Source: Polyangia bacterium (GTDB taxonomy: Bacteria > Myxococcota_A > Polyangia > Fen-1088). Taken from it: a DNA stretch of 64,000 bases. The stretch is taken from assembly GCA_036268875.1 (NCBI GenBank), contig DATATI010000079.1:62001-126000 (forward strand). Direction: 5' to 3'. The notes beneath the pieces were generated by a model. That model made no database searches and had not been told where the DNA came from. It worked only from the letters and a program-made list of their open reading frames with translations. This document shows, piece after piece, positions 53,200-63,626 of this stretch; the stretch's first letter is position 1, and each line of letters starts with the position of its first letter. A program made the position numbers and the translations under genes.

Positions 53200-53865
53200 C
53201 TAACCCCGGGTGCGGCGGCGCAGGCCCACGAATGGGTTGCCGTCTTTTTCGGCGCCGATGGTGGTGTCCGGTCCATGGCCAGCCACCACGATGGTGTCGT
53301 CGGGCAGGGTGAACAGCCGCTCCCGGATCGAGCTTTGAATTTGCGGCGCCGAGCCGCCCCACAGATCGGTGCGCCCGATCGATCCGCGAAACAGCGTGTC
53401 GCCGGCGAAGACGATGGGCGTTTCGCCTGGCGCCTCGACGAAGAAACAGGTCGACCCCGGCGTGTGCCCGGGCGTGTGGATGGCGTGGGCCTCGCGCTGG
53501 CCGAAGGTCAAGGTTTGATCGCGATCGAGCTCCCGGGTGGGCGGCGGCGCGGCCGGCACCGAAGGCAGCCCGAACGTCGCCGTCTGCAGGGCCAGGTTGT
53601 CATACAGCCAGCGGTCGTCCTTGTGCAGGACGATCTCCGCGCCGGTCTCGGCGGCCACCTCGCCGGTGCCCATGATGTGATCGAAGTGCGCGTGGGTGTG
53701 CACCAGGCGAACGACCTCCACGCCCAGGCGCCCAAGCGCCTCGATGATGGTCGGCGCGTCGTCGCCGGGATCCACCACCAACGCCTGCTTCGTTTCCGGG
53801 CAGGCGACGATGCTGCAGTTGCAGCCCAGCACGCCGACGCGGAACGATTCTCGAATCAGCGCCAC
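53200..53865 (-). CDS. Metallo-beta-lactamase-fold hydrolase (glyoxalase II-like)
   Basis: 221 residues, cytoplasmic. VDPGDDAPTII, VRLVHTHAHFDHIMG (HxHxDH metal motif), IHTPGHTPGSTCFFV and FAGDTLFRGSIGRTDLWGG are the complete signature set of the YcbL/glyoxalase II group, which hydrolyse thioesters such as S-lactoylglutathione. The C-terminal substrate-binding domain of true GloB is absent, so a generic thioesterase-like role is safer. GTG start. Just 16 bases from cobU on the same strand. Confidence 0.9.
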   Translation of the reverse strand: MALIRESFRVGVLGCNCSIVACPETKQALVVDPGDDAPTIIEALGRLGVEVVRLVHTHAHFDHIMGTGEVAAETGAEIVLHKDDRWLYDNLALQTATFGLPSVPAAPPPTRELDRDQTLTFGQREAHAIHTPGHTPGSTCFFVEAPGETPIVFAGDTLFRGSIGRTDLWGGSAPQIQSSIRERLFTLPDDTIVVAGHGPDTTIGAEKDGNPFVGLRRRTRG

Positions 53866-53881
53866 GAAACGCCCGCCTCTT

Positions 53882-54406
53882 TCAACGCATGCGCAAAGGA
53901 ACGCCGCTGACCATCAAGACCACCGACTGGGCGCGTTCAACCAGGATTTGATTGGCCTGTCCGACGGCGCTGATGAACCGCCGCGCCGGATCGCCTTCGG
54001 ACAAATGCCCGAGCCCGATCTCCATCGTCACCAGCACCGCCGGTGTGGGCGACCGGTACAGGCGATCGGCCAGCTCTTCAACTTCGGCCAGCAGCGCGCG
54101 CTCGGCGGCACGGTCACTGCCAGCGATGCGCGCCTGCACCCAGGCGGTGAAGCGATCGATGACCATCGCGCCATAGCCGCCGCCCTTGATGGCATCGACG
54201 ATGGTGGGAAGCTCCGCCGGTGCCTCCAGCAGCTTCCAGCTGGCCTCATGGTCGCGGCGGTGGTTGGCCAGGCGGCCCTTCAACTCGTCGTCGCCTTCCA
54301 CCGATGGAGCGACATAGACCCAGGGCGGCGGTCCGAGTTCAGACGCGCGGCTCAACGCATATCCCGATTTTCCCGAGCGCAACCCGCCGGTCACGAAGGT
54401 GAACAT
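53882..54406 (-). CDS. cobU: Adenosylcobinamide kinase/guanylyltransferase
   Basis: 174 residues. TFVTGGLRSGKSGYAL is the CobU P-loop; VAPSVEGDDELKGRLANHRRDHEASWKLLEAP matches the conserved R-I-xx-H-xx-R-R stretch including the guanylylated His; VLVTMEIGLGHLSEGDPARRFISAVGQANQILVERA is the C-terminal block, with M-E-I-G in place of the usual N-E-V-G. The enzyme phosphorylates adenosylcobinamide and adds GMP in the nucleotide-loop step of B12 assembly. The same window encodes a B12-dependent ribonucleotide reductase, a consumer of the product. No other cob genes are present. Confidence 0.85.
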   Translation of the reverse strand: MFTFVTGGLRSGKSGYALSRASELGPPPWVYVAPSVEGDDELKGRLANHRRDHEASWKLLEAPAELPTIVDAIKGGGYGAMVIDRFTAWVQARIAGSDRAAERALLAEVEELADRLYRSPTPAVLVTMEIGLGHLSEGDPARRFISAVGQANQILVERAQSVVLMVSGVPLRMR

Positions 54407-54549
54407 GTCACCAGGCTACCGAAAGCGGCGGGTGTTCGCCACCGTCGAGATGATCGTCGACATCGTCGCGATCTGTTTGCACCGTTTCATTGCATCGCCG
54501 GTCCGACGTATCATCAGTGCCGGCGGGTCAGCCGCAGGTCCGGTGATTG

Positions 54550-55401
54550 ATGCGTGAAAAGGCCTCCCTGTTTGGCGAGCCACCGATCCTGCTTGGGATC
54601 ACCACCGAGCCGTCCATCGTCGCTGCCGAACGCCCGGCGGTCTTGCTGCTGAACGCTGGGTTGGTTCATCGGGTGGGCCCGGCGCGAAAGTCGGTGCGCC
54701 TGGCCCGTCGGCTGGCGGAGGCCGGTTTCTTGACGTTGCGGTTCGATCTGTCGGGGATCGGCGACAGCGAACCACGACGCGACACCCTTTCGTTTGACGA
54801 GCGGGCCATCCTGGACGTGCAGCAGGCGATGGATTTTCTGCAATGCACACGCGGGATCAACCACTTTGTCCTGATGGGCCTGTGTTCGGGCGCGGACAAT
54901 TCCTTTCGCACGGCGCTGCGCGATCCGCGCGTGCACGGCGCCATCATGATCGACACCTTCGGTTACCGCACGACGGGCTTTTACCTGCGCCACTACTGGC
55001 GGCGGCTGTTTCGGCCGCAAGCATGGCAGCGGTTCGCGCGCCGGCTAACTGGTCAGGCGCGGGCCCGGGTCGAGCGGGCAATCGGAATTGAACGCCCGGC
55101 CGCCCCGGCGGCGGCGCCGCCGCAATACGCCCGCGAGTTTCCGCCGCAAGCCGAGTTCGTTTCAGGCGTACGGACTTTGATCAATCGGGGGGTGAACCTT
55201 TACTTCATCTACTCGGCGGCGATGGAGGGCTATTACAACCACGAAGGTCAGCTGGCAGAATTTCTGCGCGCGGTCGACTTCAAGAATCGCCTGCAGACAA
55301 AGTTCTTTGCCGACTCCGACCACACTTTCACCGATCTGCGATCGCAGCGCGCGCTGATTGACACGGTCGCGGCCTGGTTGGCCAGCGTTGCCGCGGACTA
55401 G
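54550..55401 (+). CDS. Alpha/beta hydrolase with probable Cys nucleophile
   Basis: 283 residues, cytoplasmic. AVLLLNAGLVHRVGPARKSVRLARRLAEAGF and LRFDLSGIGDSE form the first half of the alpha/beta hydrolase fold. The nucleophile elbow reads MGLCSGAD, placing Cys (GLCSG) where Ser is usual. DSDHTFTD near the C-terminus supplies the catalytic His. The arrangement resembles hydrolases associated with exopolysaccharide or exosortase systems, but neither is near. ATG 54550 follows a TTG in the same frame. Divergent from cobU across 143 bases. Confidence 0.8.
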   Translation: MREKASLFGEPPILLGITTEPSIVAAERPAVLLLNAGLVHRVGPARKSVRLARRLAEAGFLTLRFDLSGIGDSEPRRDTLSFDERAILDVQQAMDFLQCTRGINHFVLMGLCSGADNSFRTALRDPRVHGAIMIDTFGYRTTGFYLRHYWRRLFRPQAWQRFARRLTGQARARVERAIGIERPAAPAAAPPQYAREFPPQAEFVSGVRTLINRGVNLYFIYSAAMEGYYNHEGQLAEFLRAVDFKNRLQTKFFADSDHTFTDLRSQRALIDTVAAWLASVAAD

Positions 55402-55424
55402 ATTCTTGCGCGCGTCGGCCGGAT

Positions 55425-56348
55425 CTACGGCGCGGCCGAGACCTTGGAACGTGGCGGGACGATGATCTCCACCCGACGGTTGTTGGCCCGCCCCTCGGGA
55501 CTCTTGTTGTCGGCCACCGGCCGATCGGCGCCGATGCCGTGCGCTTCGATTCGCTCGGCCGGATAGCCGCGCGAGATCAGATACAGTCGCACCGCCTCCG
55601 CTCGGCGCTGCGACAGCGGCTGATTCAGCGTCGCCGACCCGCGCGAATCGGTATGTCCCTCGACGATCACCGTGCGCTCCTTGTCTTGCAGAAGAGCGTC
55701 CGCGACCTGGTTCAGCCGCGTTTGAGCCTCCGGAAGCAGAATTGATTCATTCGACGCGAACAGCACGCTGCCGGAAAGGGTGATGACCATGCCGCGCGCC
55801 TCTTCTTTTGCCTGCAAGGCCAGCAGCGCGTCGTTGGCTTGCTTGGCTTGTTGCTCGGCCGCGGCGCGGGCGTTCTGCTCCTGCGCCAACTGTTCTTGCG
55901 TCTTTTGAGAGTCCTGGCGCGCCTGGTCCAGTTTCTGTTGTGTCTGTCCCAACTGTTGTTTGCTCTCGCCCAACTGTCGTTGGGTCTGTTGAACAACCAC
56001 TGCTTGTCTCTTCTCCAGGGCGTTCCTGGCCTCGGTGCGTTGGTTCTCCGCGGACTGGGCGGCGGCCAGCGCCTCGGCCAGCTCGGCCCTGCGCTCGGCG
56101 ATGTAGGCCAGATCGCGGGTGGCGCCACTGTCTGGATCGTCGGCAAAGCTGTGTTCCGCCGCTTGCAGCGCCGTGTACGCCTTGTGCACCTCATCCGGCT
56201 TTACCGCCATCGCGGGCCCGTTGCTGGCGCGCTGATATGCGTCCCGGGCCATAATCAGCTCGGTGGGCGGTTGATGGGCACAGCCCAAAAGCATCAAGCA
56301 AGATGAAACCACCAGGATCTTGATTGGTCCGCGTTGCATTATCGACAT
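55425..56348 (-). CDS. OmpA-family lipoprotein with DUF4398-like and coiled-coil regions
   Basis: 307 residues. The lipobox LMLLGC (Cys23) anchors it in the outer membrane. Residues of about 30-110 resemble DUF4398 (AYQRASNGPAMAVKPDEVHKAYTALQAAEHSF), followed by a Gln-rich coiled coil (QRQLGESKQQLGQTQQKLDQARQDSQ and onward) to about 180. The C-terminal OmpA domain binds peptidoglycan: FASNESILLPEAQTRLNQVADAL, VIVEGHTDSRGSATLNQPLSQRRAEAVRLYL and RANNRRVEI. It links the outer membrane to the cell wall. A smaller DUF4398-type lipoprotein gene lies just upstream on the same strand, 25 bases away. Confidence 0.9.
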   Translation of the reverse strand: MSIMQRGPIKILVVSSCLMLLGCAHQPPTELIMARDAYQRASNGPAMAVKPDEVHKAYTALQAAEHSFADDPDSGATRDLAYIAERRAELAEALAAAQSAENQRTEARNALEKRQAVVVQQTQRQLGESKQQLGQTQQKLDQARQDSQKTQEQLAQEQNARAAAEQQAKQANDALLALQAKEEARGMVITLSGSVLFASNESILLPEAQTRLNQVADALLQDKERTVIVEGHTDSRGSATLNQPLSQRRAEAVRLYLISRGYPAERIEAHGIGADRPVADNKSPEGRANNRRVEIIVPPRSKVSAAP

Positions 56349-56373
56349 GGCACTCTTCCCTTTCCACGGTCGC

Positions 56374-56715
56374 TCATTGTGGCGTGCTCAGATCGACGTG
56401 GTTGAGTTGATCGACGGCTGTCTGCGCCTCTGACCGTTCGGCTTCTGTGCGCGCCAGCGCCAACGCTAGCTCGGCGTCCACCTGCGCCCGCGCCAGAAGG
56501 CGCCCCGCTCGATCCTTGTCGGAGCGTTCAGCCTTGGCCGCCGCGAACTGTTCCTTCGCCAGTTGCAGGTGAAGCGCGGCCTGCGGGACGTGCGTGGCCC
56601 CGACTTCCTCCGCCGCACGTATCGACGCCGACGACTGCTCCTGTTGCGCTACGGGCGGCGAACTGGCACACCCGAGAGCACCAACAATTCCCAGAGACAG
56701 GAAGACGTAACGCAT
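56374..56715 (-). CDS. Small DUF4398-like lipoprotein
   Basis: 113 residues. Lipobox VGALGC (Cys16), a short polar spacer, then a helical hairpin (AALHLQLAKEQFAAAKAERSDKDRAGRLLARAQVDAELALALARTEAERSEAQ) typical of DUF4398. It precedes the OmpA-like lipoprotein gene, which contains a related helical region, so the two probably work together at the outer membrane and are co-transcribed. GGAGATCCC lies 5-7 bases before the ATG. Confidence 0.82.
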   Translation of the reverse strand: MRYVFLSLGIVGALGCASSPPVAQQEQSSASIRAAEEVGATHVPQAALHLQLAKEQFAAAKAERSDKDRAGRLLARAQVDAELALALARTEAERSEAQTAVDQLNHVDLSTPQ

Positions 56716-56979
56716 GGGATCTCCTCGATCAACCGTTTCGGGGTTTCCGCTGCATTCAAGCGGAACGTGATACCGAACCGTCGACCCGACCAGATCCCCT
56801 GAGGGTTTTTCCGAGCGCAGCAGGCGCCGCGATCGCTCGCCCGCCGCACCCCAACCCGAGCCAGAGCGTGGCGAGGCAACGCACGCGTCGGATCGAATGA
56901 AGGGAGGGCCATTCTTTCAGCCGACACCGAGCACGCCGACGATCACCCGACGAGCGGAAGCGATGGTTAGCTTTGCTGC

Positions 56980-57398
56980 ATGACACTGGGTGTGCCGGGG
57001 CTGGCGATGTCGGCGCTGGTTTGTTGTGCTGCTTGTCAGCAACGAACCAGCGGCCTTGCCTATGCACACGACATCGTTTCATTCGACGTCGATCCGCCCT
57101 TGCGATACGCCGGCGCTGACAACAAACGTCGAGCCTGGCAAGAATTCTTCGCTCGCTATACGGGCCCGTTGACTATGAAGTGCACGACTTGAAAGCCACG
57201 GTGGACGGGGACCTCGCCTTCGTTCATAGCCTCAACCACGTCAAAGGCACGCTGGCGGGAGGTCATGTTGCCGACCTCTGGGTTCGTTGGACAGCCGGTT
57301 TCCGACGAAGCGATGGCGTCTGGCTGGTCGTGCACGACCACGCGTCAGTCCCGGCCGATCTCAAGCATGGCCGGGCGGTTTTGGATCTCACTCCTTGA
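56980..57398 (+). pseudogene. Frameshifted SnoaL/NTF2-like protein
   Basis: Two overlapping frames together resemble one SnoaL/NTF2-fold protein of the ketosteroid-isomerase-like type. The first frame (56980-57192) reads HDIVSFDVDPPLRYAGADN and RAWQEFFARYTGPL, then loses sense. The other frame (ending 57398) carries on with YEVHDLKATVDGDLAFVHSL, ADLWVRWTAGFRRSDG and LVVHDHASVPADL. Joining them needs a one-base change near 57166-57174 (CCGTTGACTATGAA, where GACTATGAA would read DYE). The N-terminus of the first frame is also degraded. A recent inactivation, a sequencing error or programmed frameshifting are the options; no slippery heptamer is evident. Confidence 0.6.
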
Positions 57399-57467
57399 GC
57401 TTGGGGCGTCGACCAAAATCGAAGGCAGCGGACACTGTGTCTGGCAAAATGCCCTCCCCGCGGGCGA

Positions 57468-58394
57468 TCACCGTCCAGCCGCATGCCGCCCGGGAGGGCG
57501 CCGTCCAGCAGGCGAAGCAGTTCTGGGCGTCGGTTCCTTGGCCCCCGCAGCCTTGCCCCGGCGGGCCCTGCGGGCAGGGCGGCGGGCGGTGGGCGCGCCG
57601 CCGGTTTCGTTGGCGGCCAGCGTGGCCTTCAGCGCCGCCATCAGATCGACGATCGGCTTTTCACCATGACCCTCCTCGGCGACAGCTACCTGTTCGGTGA
57701 TGATCTCCTGGCCCTGGGCTTTCTTGGCCACCAGCTTCATCACTCGATCGCGGTAGGTGTCGCGCAGGGTCGACGGATCCCAGGGCGCGGACAGCCCGTC
57801 GATCAAGCGGTTGGCCAGGGCCAGCTCGTTTGCTTTCAGCGCCGGCTTGCGCGGCAGCTCGCCCAGGTCTTTCGGGTTCCGGATCTCGTCGGGGTAGAAC
57901 ATGGTCTGCAGGGCGATGACCTCTTCGAACGGGCGCAGACAGACGACATATTCCTTGGTGCGCATGACGAAGCGGCCGATGGCCACGCGCCCGCTCTTGG
58001 CCAGCGCCTCACGAAACAGCGCATAGGCGCGCGCCGCCGCGGTCCCGTCGGGGACGACGAAGTACGTTTGATCCCATGACACCGGATCGATCTCGTTCAG
58101 CTGGACGAACTGCTCGATTTCGATGGTGCGCGTCTTCTCGGGCGCCGCCGCGGCCAGCTCCTCGTCGCTGAGCACGACGTGCCGGCCCTTGGCCACTTCG
58201 AAACCCTTGACGATCTTCTTCCAGGAGATCTCCCGTCCGGACGCCTCGGTCACGCGCTTGAGGCGGATGCGCTGGCCGCTCCCTTCGTCGTACTCGTGAA
58301 AGGCGATCCGGTGCGACTTCGTGGCGCCGTGAAGCCTGACCGGAATGTTTACCAGGCCGAAGCTGATCGACCCGCTCCAGATCGGACGCGGCAT
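57468..58394 (-). CDS. ku: Ku DNA end-binding protein
   Basis: 308 residues, cytoplasmic or nucleoid. MPRPIWSGSISFGLVNIPVRL is the unmistakable bacterial Ku start; FHEYDEGSGQRIRLKRV, YFVVPDGTAAARAYALFREAL and RFVMRTKEYVVCLRP complete the ring-forming core. After residue 262 a basic Ala/Arg/Lys tail (ARRPARRARRGKAAGAKE) probably contacts DNA, as extended Ku C-termini do. Ku recruits a LigD-type polymerase and ligase to breaks; candidates for both lie at the left edge of this window, about 55 kb away. Confidence 0.95.
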   Translation of the reverse strand: MPRPIWSGSISFGLVNIPVRLHGATKSHRIAFHEYDEGSGQRIRLKRVTEASGREISWKKIVKGFEVAKGRHVVLSDEELAAAAPEKTRTIEIEQFVQLNEIDPVSWDQTYFVVPDGTAAARAYALFREALAKSGRVAIGRFVMRTKEYVVCLRPFEEVIALQTMFYPDEIRNPKDLGELPRKPALKANELALANRLIDGLSAPWDPSTLRDTYRDRVMKLVAKKAQGQEIITEQVAVAEEGHGEKPIVDLMAALKATLAANETGGAPTARRPARRARRGKAAGAKEPTPRTASPAGRRPPGRHAAGR

Positions 58395-58517
58395 ATCGAA
58401 AACATAGGCACTCGTTCGCGCGGGACTAGCCGGCGGTGAAATCGGCTGGTTGTTTCGCTTTGATTCGTAACGTCCCCTGTCGCCAGCTTGTCACCTTGCG
58501 AGGGCCGCTGGGCGGCT

Positions 58518-58542
58518 CGCGGGAGTGGCACTTCCTCCCGCG
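58518..58542 (-). terminator. GC-rich hairpin after nrdJ
   Basis: CGCGGGAG and CTCCCGCG form a perfect 8-bp stem with a 9-nt loop, 20 bases past the nrdJ stop codon. No U-tract follows, so it may be a transcript-stabilising or weak termination hairpin. Confidence 0.4.
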
Positions 58543-58562
58543 CAGCGAGCGTCAGCGAACGA

Positions 58563-61532
<2,970 letters not shown>

Positions 61533-61604
61533 GCGCTCTCCCTCCCCGAAGACCTGCGGGCAACATTGCCGCAGTGACGATAAGCCAGAGTTTTCGCCGG
61601 AAAG

Positions 61605-61651
61605 CAACTATATATCGTGGCCTACCTTGGCGTACCCACAACCCATTGTGT
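61605..61651 (-). promoter_or_regulatory. Tandem NrdR boxes upstream of nrdJ
   Basis: Box 1, CAACTATATATCGTGG (61605-61620), and box 2, CCACAACCCATTGTGT (61636-61651), each match about 12 of 16 positions of the NrdR consensus ACACWATATATWGTGT. Their spacing is exactly 31 bp, three helical turns, as in known NrdR operators. A weak promoter (TTGTCC at 61680-61675, TATCAA at 61656-61651, 18-bp spacer, minus strand) would place both boxes at or just after the transcription start, fitting repression when ATP/dATP pools signal sufficiency. Confidence 0.65.
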
Positions 61652-61660
61652 TGATAGCGC

Positions 61661-61692
61661 AGTGGATGACCAGTGGACAAGCTGTGGACGGC
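61661..61692. repeat. Three GTGGA repeats at 11-bp period (DnaA-box-like)
   Basis: GTGGA occurs at 61662, 61673 and 61684, exactly 11 bp apart, within AGTGGATGA, AGTGGACAA and TGTGGACGG. The first two match 7 of 9 positions of the DnaA box in the TGTGGATAA orientation. An inverted TTGTCCACC lies at 61738-61746. They overlap the proposed nrdJ -35 region. Confidence 0.35.
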
Positions 61693-61887
61693 CACCCGAA
61701 ACCGCGCGGCGATTGCCGGGTTATGGGCAGACTAGAATTGTCCACCGCAGCGGTTTTGAATGCAAGTACTTTGCGTGGCATGTGTTGTCACGTATGGTCA
61801 CTAGCCCGCGGGCCGGTTCTTTGCCAATGCGCTCAATTTTGAGATGCTGTGTCGCCCGCTCCCGCGTCGTTCTTTCGTCACCCGCCC

Positions 61888-62808
61888 ATGCCCATTCGCT
61901 TCACTTTTATCGCCGCCGCTGTTCTGGTCGGGGCGGTCGCCTGCGTGGGTCCTGGTCCCGAGACGACCGGTCGCACACAGCAACGGCTGGACGTCTGTGC
62001 CGTCTCGATGGACGGCACGCTGTGCGACGATGGAAAGATCTGCACGACCATGGACGTCTGCAAGAGCGGCGTCTGCGTCGGCACCACGATCGCCGACGGC
62101 ACGCACTGCACGAACGGCGACGTTTGCGAGATTCACGACAGCGCCGTCTGCATGAGCGGCAAATGTCTCGGCACGCCTGCCCCGGACGGCTATCCCTGCC
62201 TGGACGACGATCCGTGCACTGATCCGGACACCTGCCACAGCGGCAAGTGCATTCCTGGCCCGCCCAAGGTATGCAGCGACGGAAACATCTGCACCATCGA
62301 TTCGTGCGTGACCGGCAAAGGCTGTCTCTTTTCGCCCATTCCTGAATGCACGGGCGACGCCGCCGACGGTCCAGTCGATGCCGACGGCGGCGACGCCAGC
62401 GACGCCGCCGACGCGGTGATCAACCCGATCGACACCATGTCGATGGACATGCTGGCGGCGGACAAGCCGGCAATGGACGAGACCGGCGCGGACCTGTCCT
62501 TGCCCGAGACCGGCGACGTCGGCGATGGTCCTTCAGTCGAGGTGGCGGGCGACGCCGCCGTGGATCTACCGGGCGACGGCGTCTCCGATCAGGTCGTCGA
62601 TGCCCCGGAGATCAAAGACGCGGCGCTGGATCAGCCCCTCGACGGCGGTGGCGACGCCTCGGACGATCAGGGAGAGACGCCGCCTGACCTGCGCGCGCGC
62701 GGCGGGGCGTGCGTTTGTTCGGCCGGCGATGGAGCCGCTGGGCCGGGATGGTGGCTATTCGGCCCAATGTTGGCACTGGGCTGTCGCCGCCGCCGCGCCG
62801 TTCGCTAA
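61888..62808 (+). CDS. Cys-rich lipoprotein with Asp-rich stalk and MYXO-CTERM-like end
   Basis: 306 residues, predicted surface protein of unknown function. The leader ends VGAVAC (lipobox, Cys19). Residues of about 35-150 carry repeats of the type CDDGKICTTMDVCKSGVCVG, and several more C-x-DGDPC-like units. An Asp/Ala-rich stalk of about 110 residues follows. The C-terminus is GGACVCSAGD, a hydrophobic stretch (GWWLFGPMLALG) and CRRRRAVR, matching the Cys, membrane helix and Arg-cluster plan of MYXO-CTERM sorting signals. ATG 61888 was preferred to GTG 61849. The 355-bp gap upstream holds the nrdJ control region and no other gene. Confidence 0.75.
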   Translation: MPIRFTFIAAAVLVGAVACVGPGPETTGRTQQRLDVCAVSMDGTLCDDGKICTTMDVCKSGVCVGTTIADGTHCTNGDVCEIHDSAVCMSGKCLGTPAPDGYPCLDDDPCTDPDTCHSGKCIPGPPKVCSDGNICTIDSCVTGKGCLFSPIPECTGDAADGPVDADGGDASDAADAVINPIDTMSMDMLAADKPAMDETGADLSLPETGDVGDGPSVEVAGDAAVDLPGDGVSDQVVDAPEIKDAALDQPLDGGGDASDDQGETPPDLRARGGACVCSAGDGAAGPGWWLFGPMLALGCRRRRAVR

Positions 62809-62822
62809 GAACACCGTCGTCA

Positions 62823-62837
62823 GTCCGGAGTCCGGAC
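62823..62837. other. Inverted repeat GTCCGGA-G-TCCGGAC
   Basis: Perfect 7+1+7 dyad between the lipoprotein and the FtsE-like gene; a possible operator or weak terminator. Confidence 0.35.
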
Positions 62838-62888
62838 GCCCCAATGCAAAAATTGGAGGCGGACGCCGCACACGACTAGGATCGGCCG

Positions 62889-63626
62889 GTGCTACGCATC
62901 CTGGGCGTTTCGGTTCGAATGGGCGAGGCCATGGTGCTGGACGAGGTGGCCCTGCAGGCCCGCGCCGGCGAGCTGGTGGTGGTGGAAGGCGGGCGGGGCG
63001 CCGGCAAGACCACACTGCTGCAGGTAGCGGCCACGCTGCGCTGGCCGGATGCCGGCGAGGTCTGGGTGGCCGGTCGTGACGTCCTGGCCTTGCAACGCGC
63101 ATCGCTGCCCTACGTGCGTCGCAACGTCGGCTATTTTTCGGCCGGCGTTCCCCTGCTGCAAGGAATGACCGCCCTCGAAAACGTCATGCTGGCGCTGGGC
63201 GCGCGCGGCGCTGATCCTGCGCGCGCGCGCGAGCTGGGCATGCGGGCGCTGGGCCGCGTGGGCGCGCTGGGCGCGGCTACCCGCCGCGTAGAATCACTCT
63301 CCACCGCCGAGTGTCGTCTATGCGGCGTGGCGCGCGCGCTGGCCGGTGCGCCGTCGCTGATCTTGCTCGACGATCCGTCGGCGGGACTGGCCGCCAGCGA
63401 CACAGGCGCGGTGCTGTCGGCGTTACTGGGTGCGGTCGAGGCCGGTGCGGCGGCGTTGTGCGTGTCTGCCGACGGTTCGTTCGTGGCGGCCGCGGTGCGG
63501 GCCGGGGCGCGGCGGGTGCGGCTGGAAGCGGGGCGCGTCCTGGTTGGCGGCGGGCCGGTGGGCGTGGTCGGGACGCGCCGACCGGACACCGACAGCGACG
63601 GCGCGCGGGTCGAGACGCGCCGGTGA
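62889..63626 (+). CDS. FtsE-like ABC ATPase with substituted motifs
   Basis: 245 residues, paired with an FtsX-like gene. FtsE/FtsX span the inner membrane and switch on cell-wall hydrolases at division. Walker A is normal (GGRGAGKTT), but other motifs differ from FtsE. The Q-loop position has no Gln (VGYFSAGVPLL), the signature reads LSTAECRL instead of LSGGEQQR, Walker B ends LILLDDP (Asp for the catalytic Glu), and the H-loop reads SADGS without His. The C-terminus carries an extra Gly/Arg-rich tail. ATP binding seems likely, hydrolysis doubtful. GTG start; the stop overlaps the ftsX-like GTG by four bases. Confidence 0.75.
   Translation: MLRILGVSVRMGEAMVLDEVALQARAGELVVVEGGRGAGKTTLLQVAATLRWPDAGEVWVAGRDVLALQRASLPYVRRNVGYFSAGVPLLQGMTALENVMLALGARGADPARARELGMRALGRVGALGAATRRVESLSTAECRLCGVARALAGAPSLILLDDPSAGLAASDTGAVLSALLGAVEAGAAALCVSADGSFVAAAVRAGARRVRLEAGRVLVGGGPVGVVGTRRPDTDSDGARVETRR

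Noticed and set aside
61533-61887. Cobalamin riboswitch upstream of nrdJ
   Set aside because: B12-dependent genes often have one, but I could not find the conserved B12-box core or a fitting fold in this 355-bp region; NrdR-like boxes explain it better.
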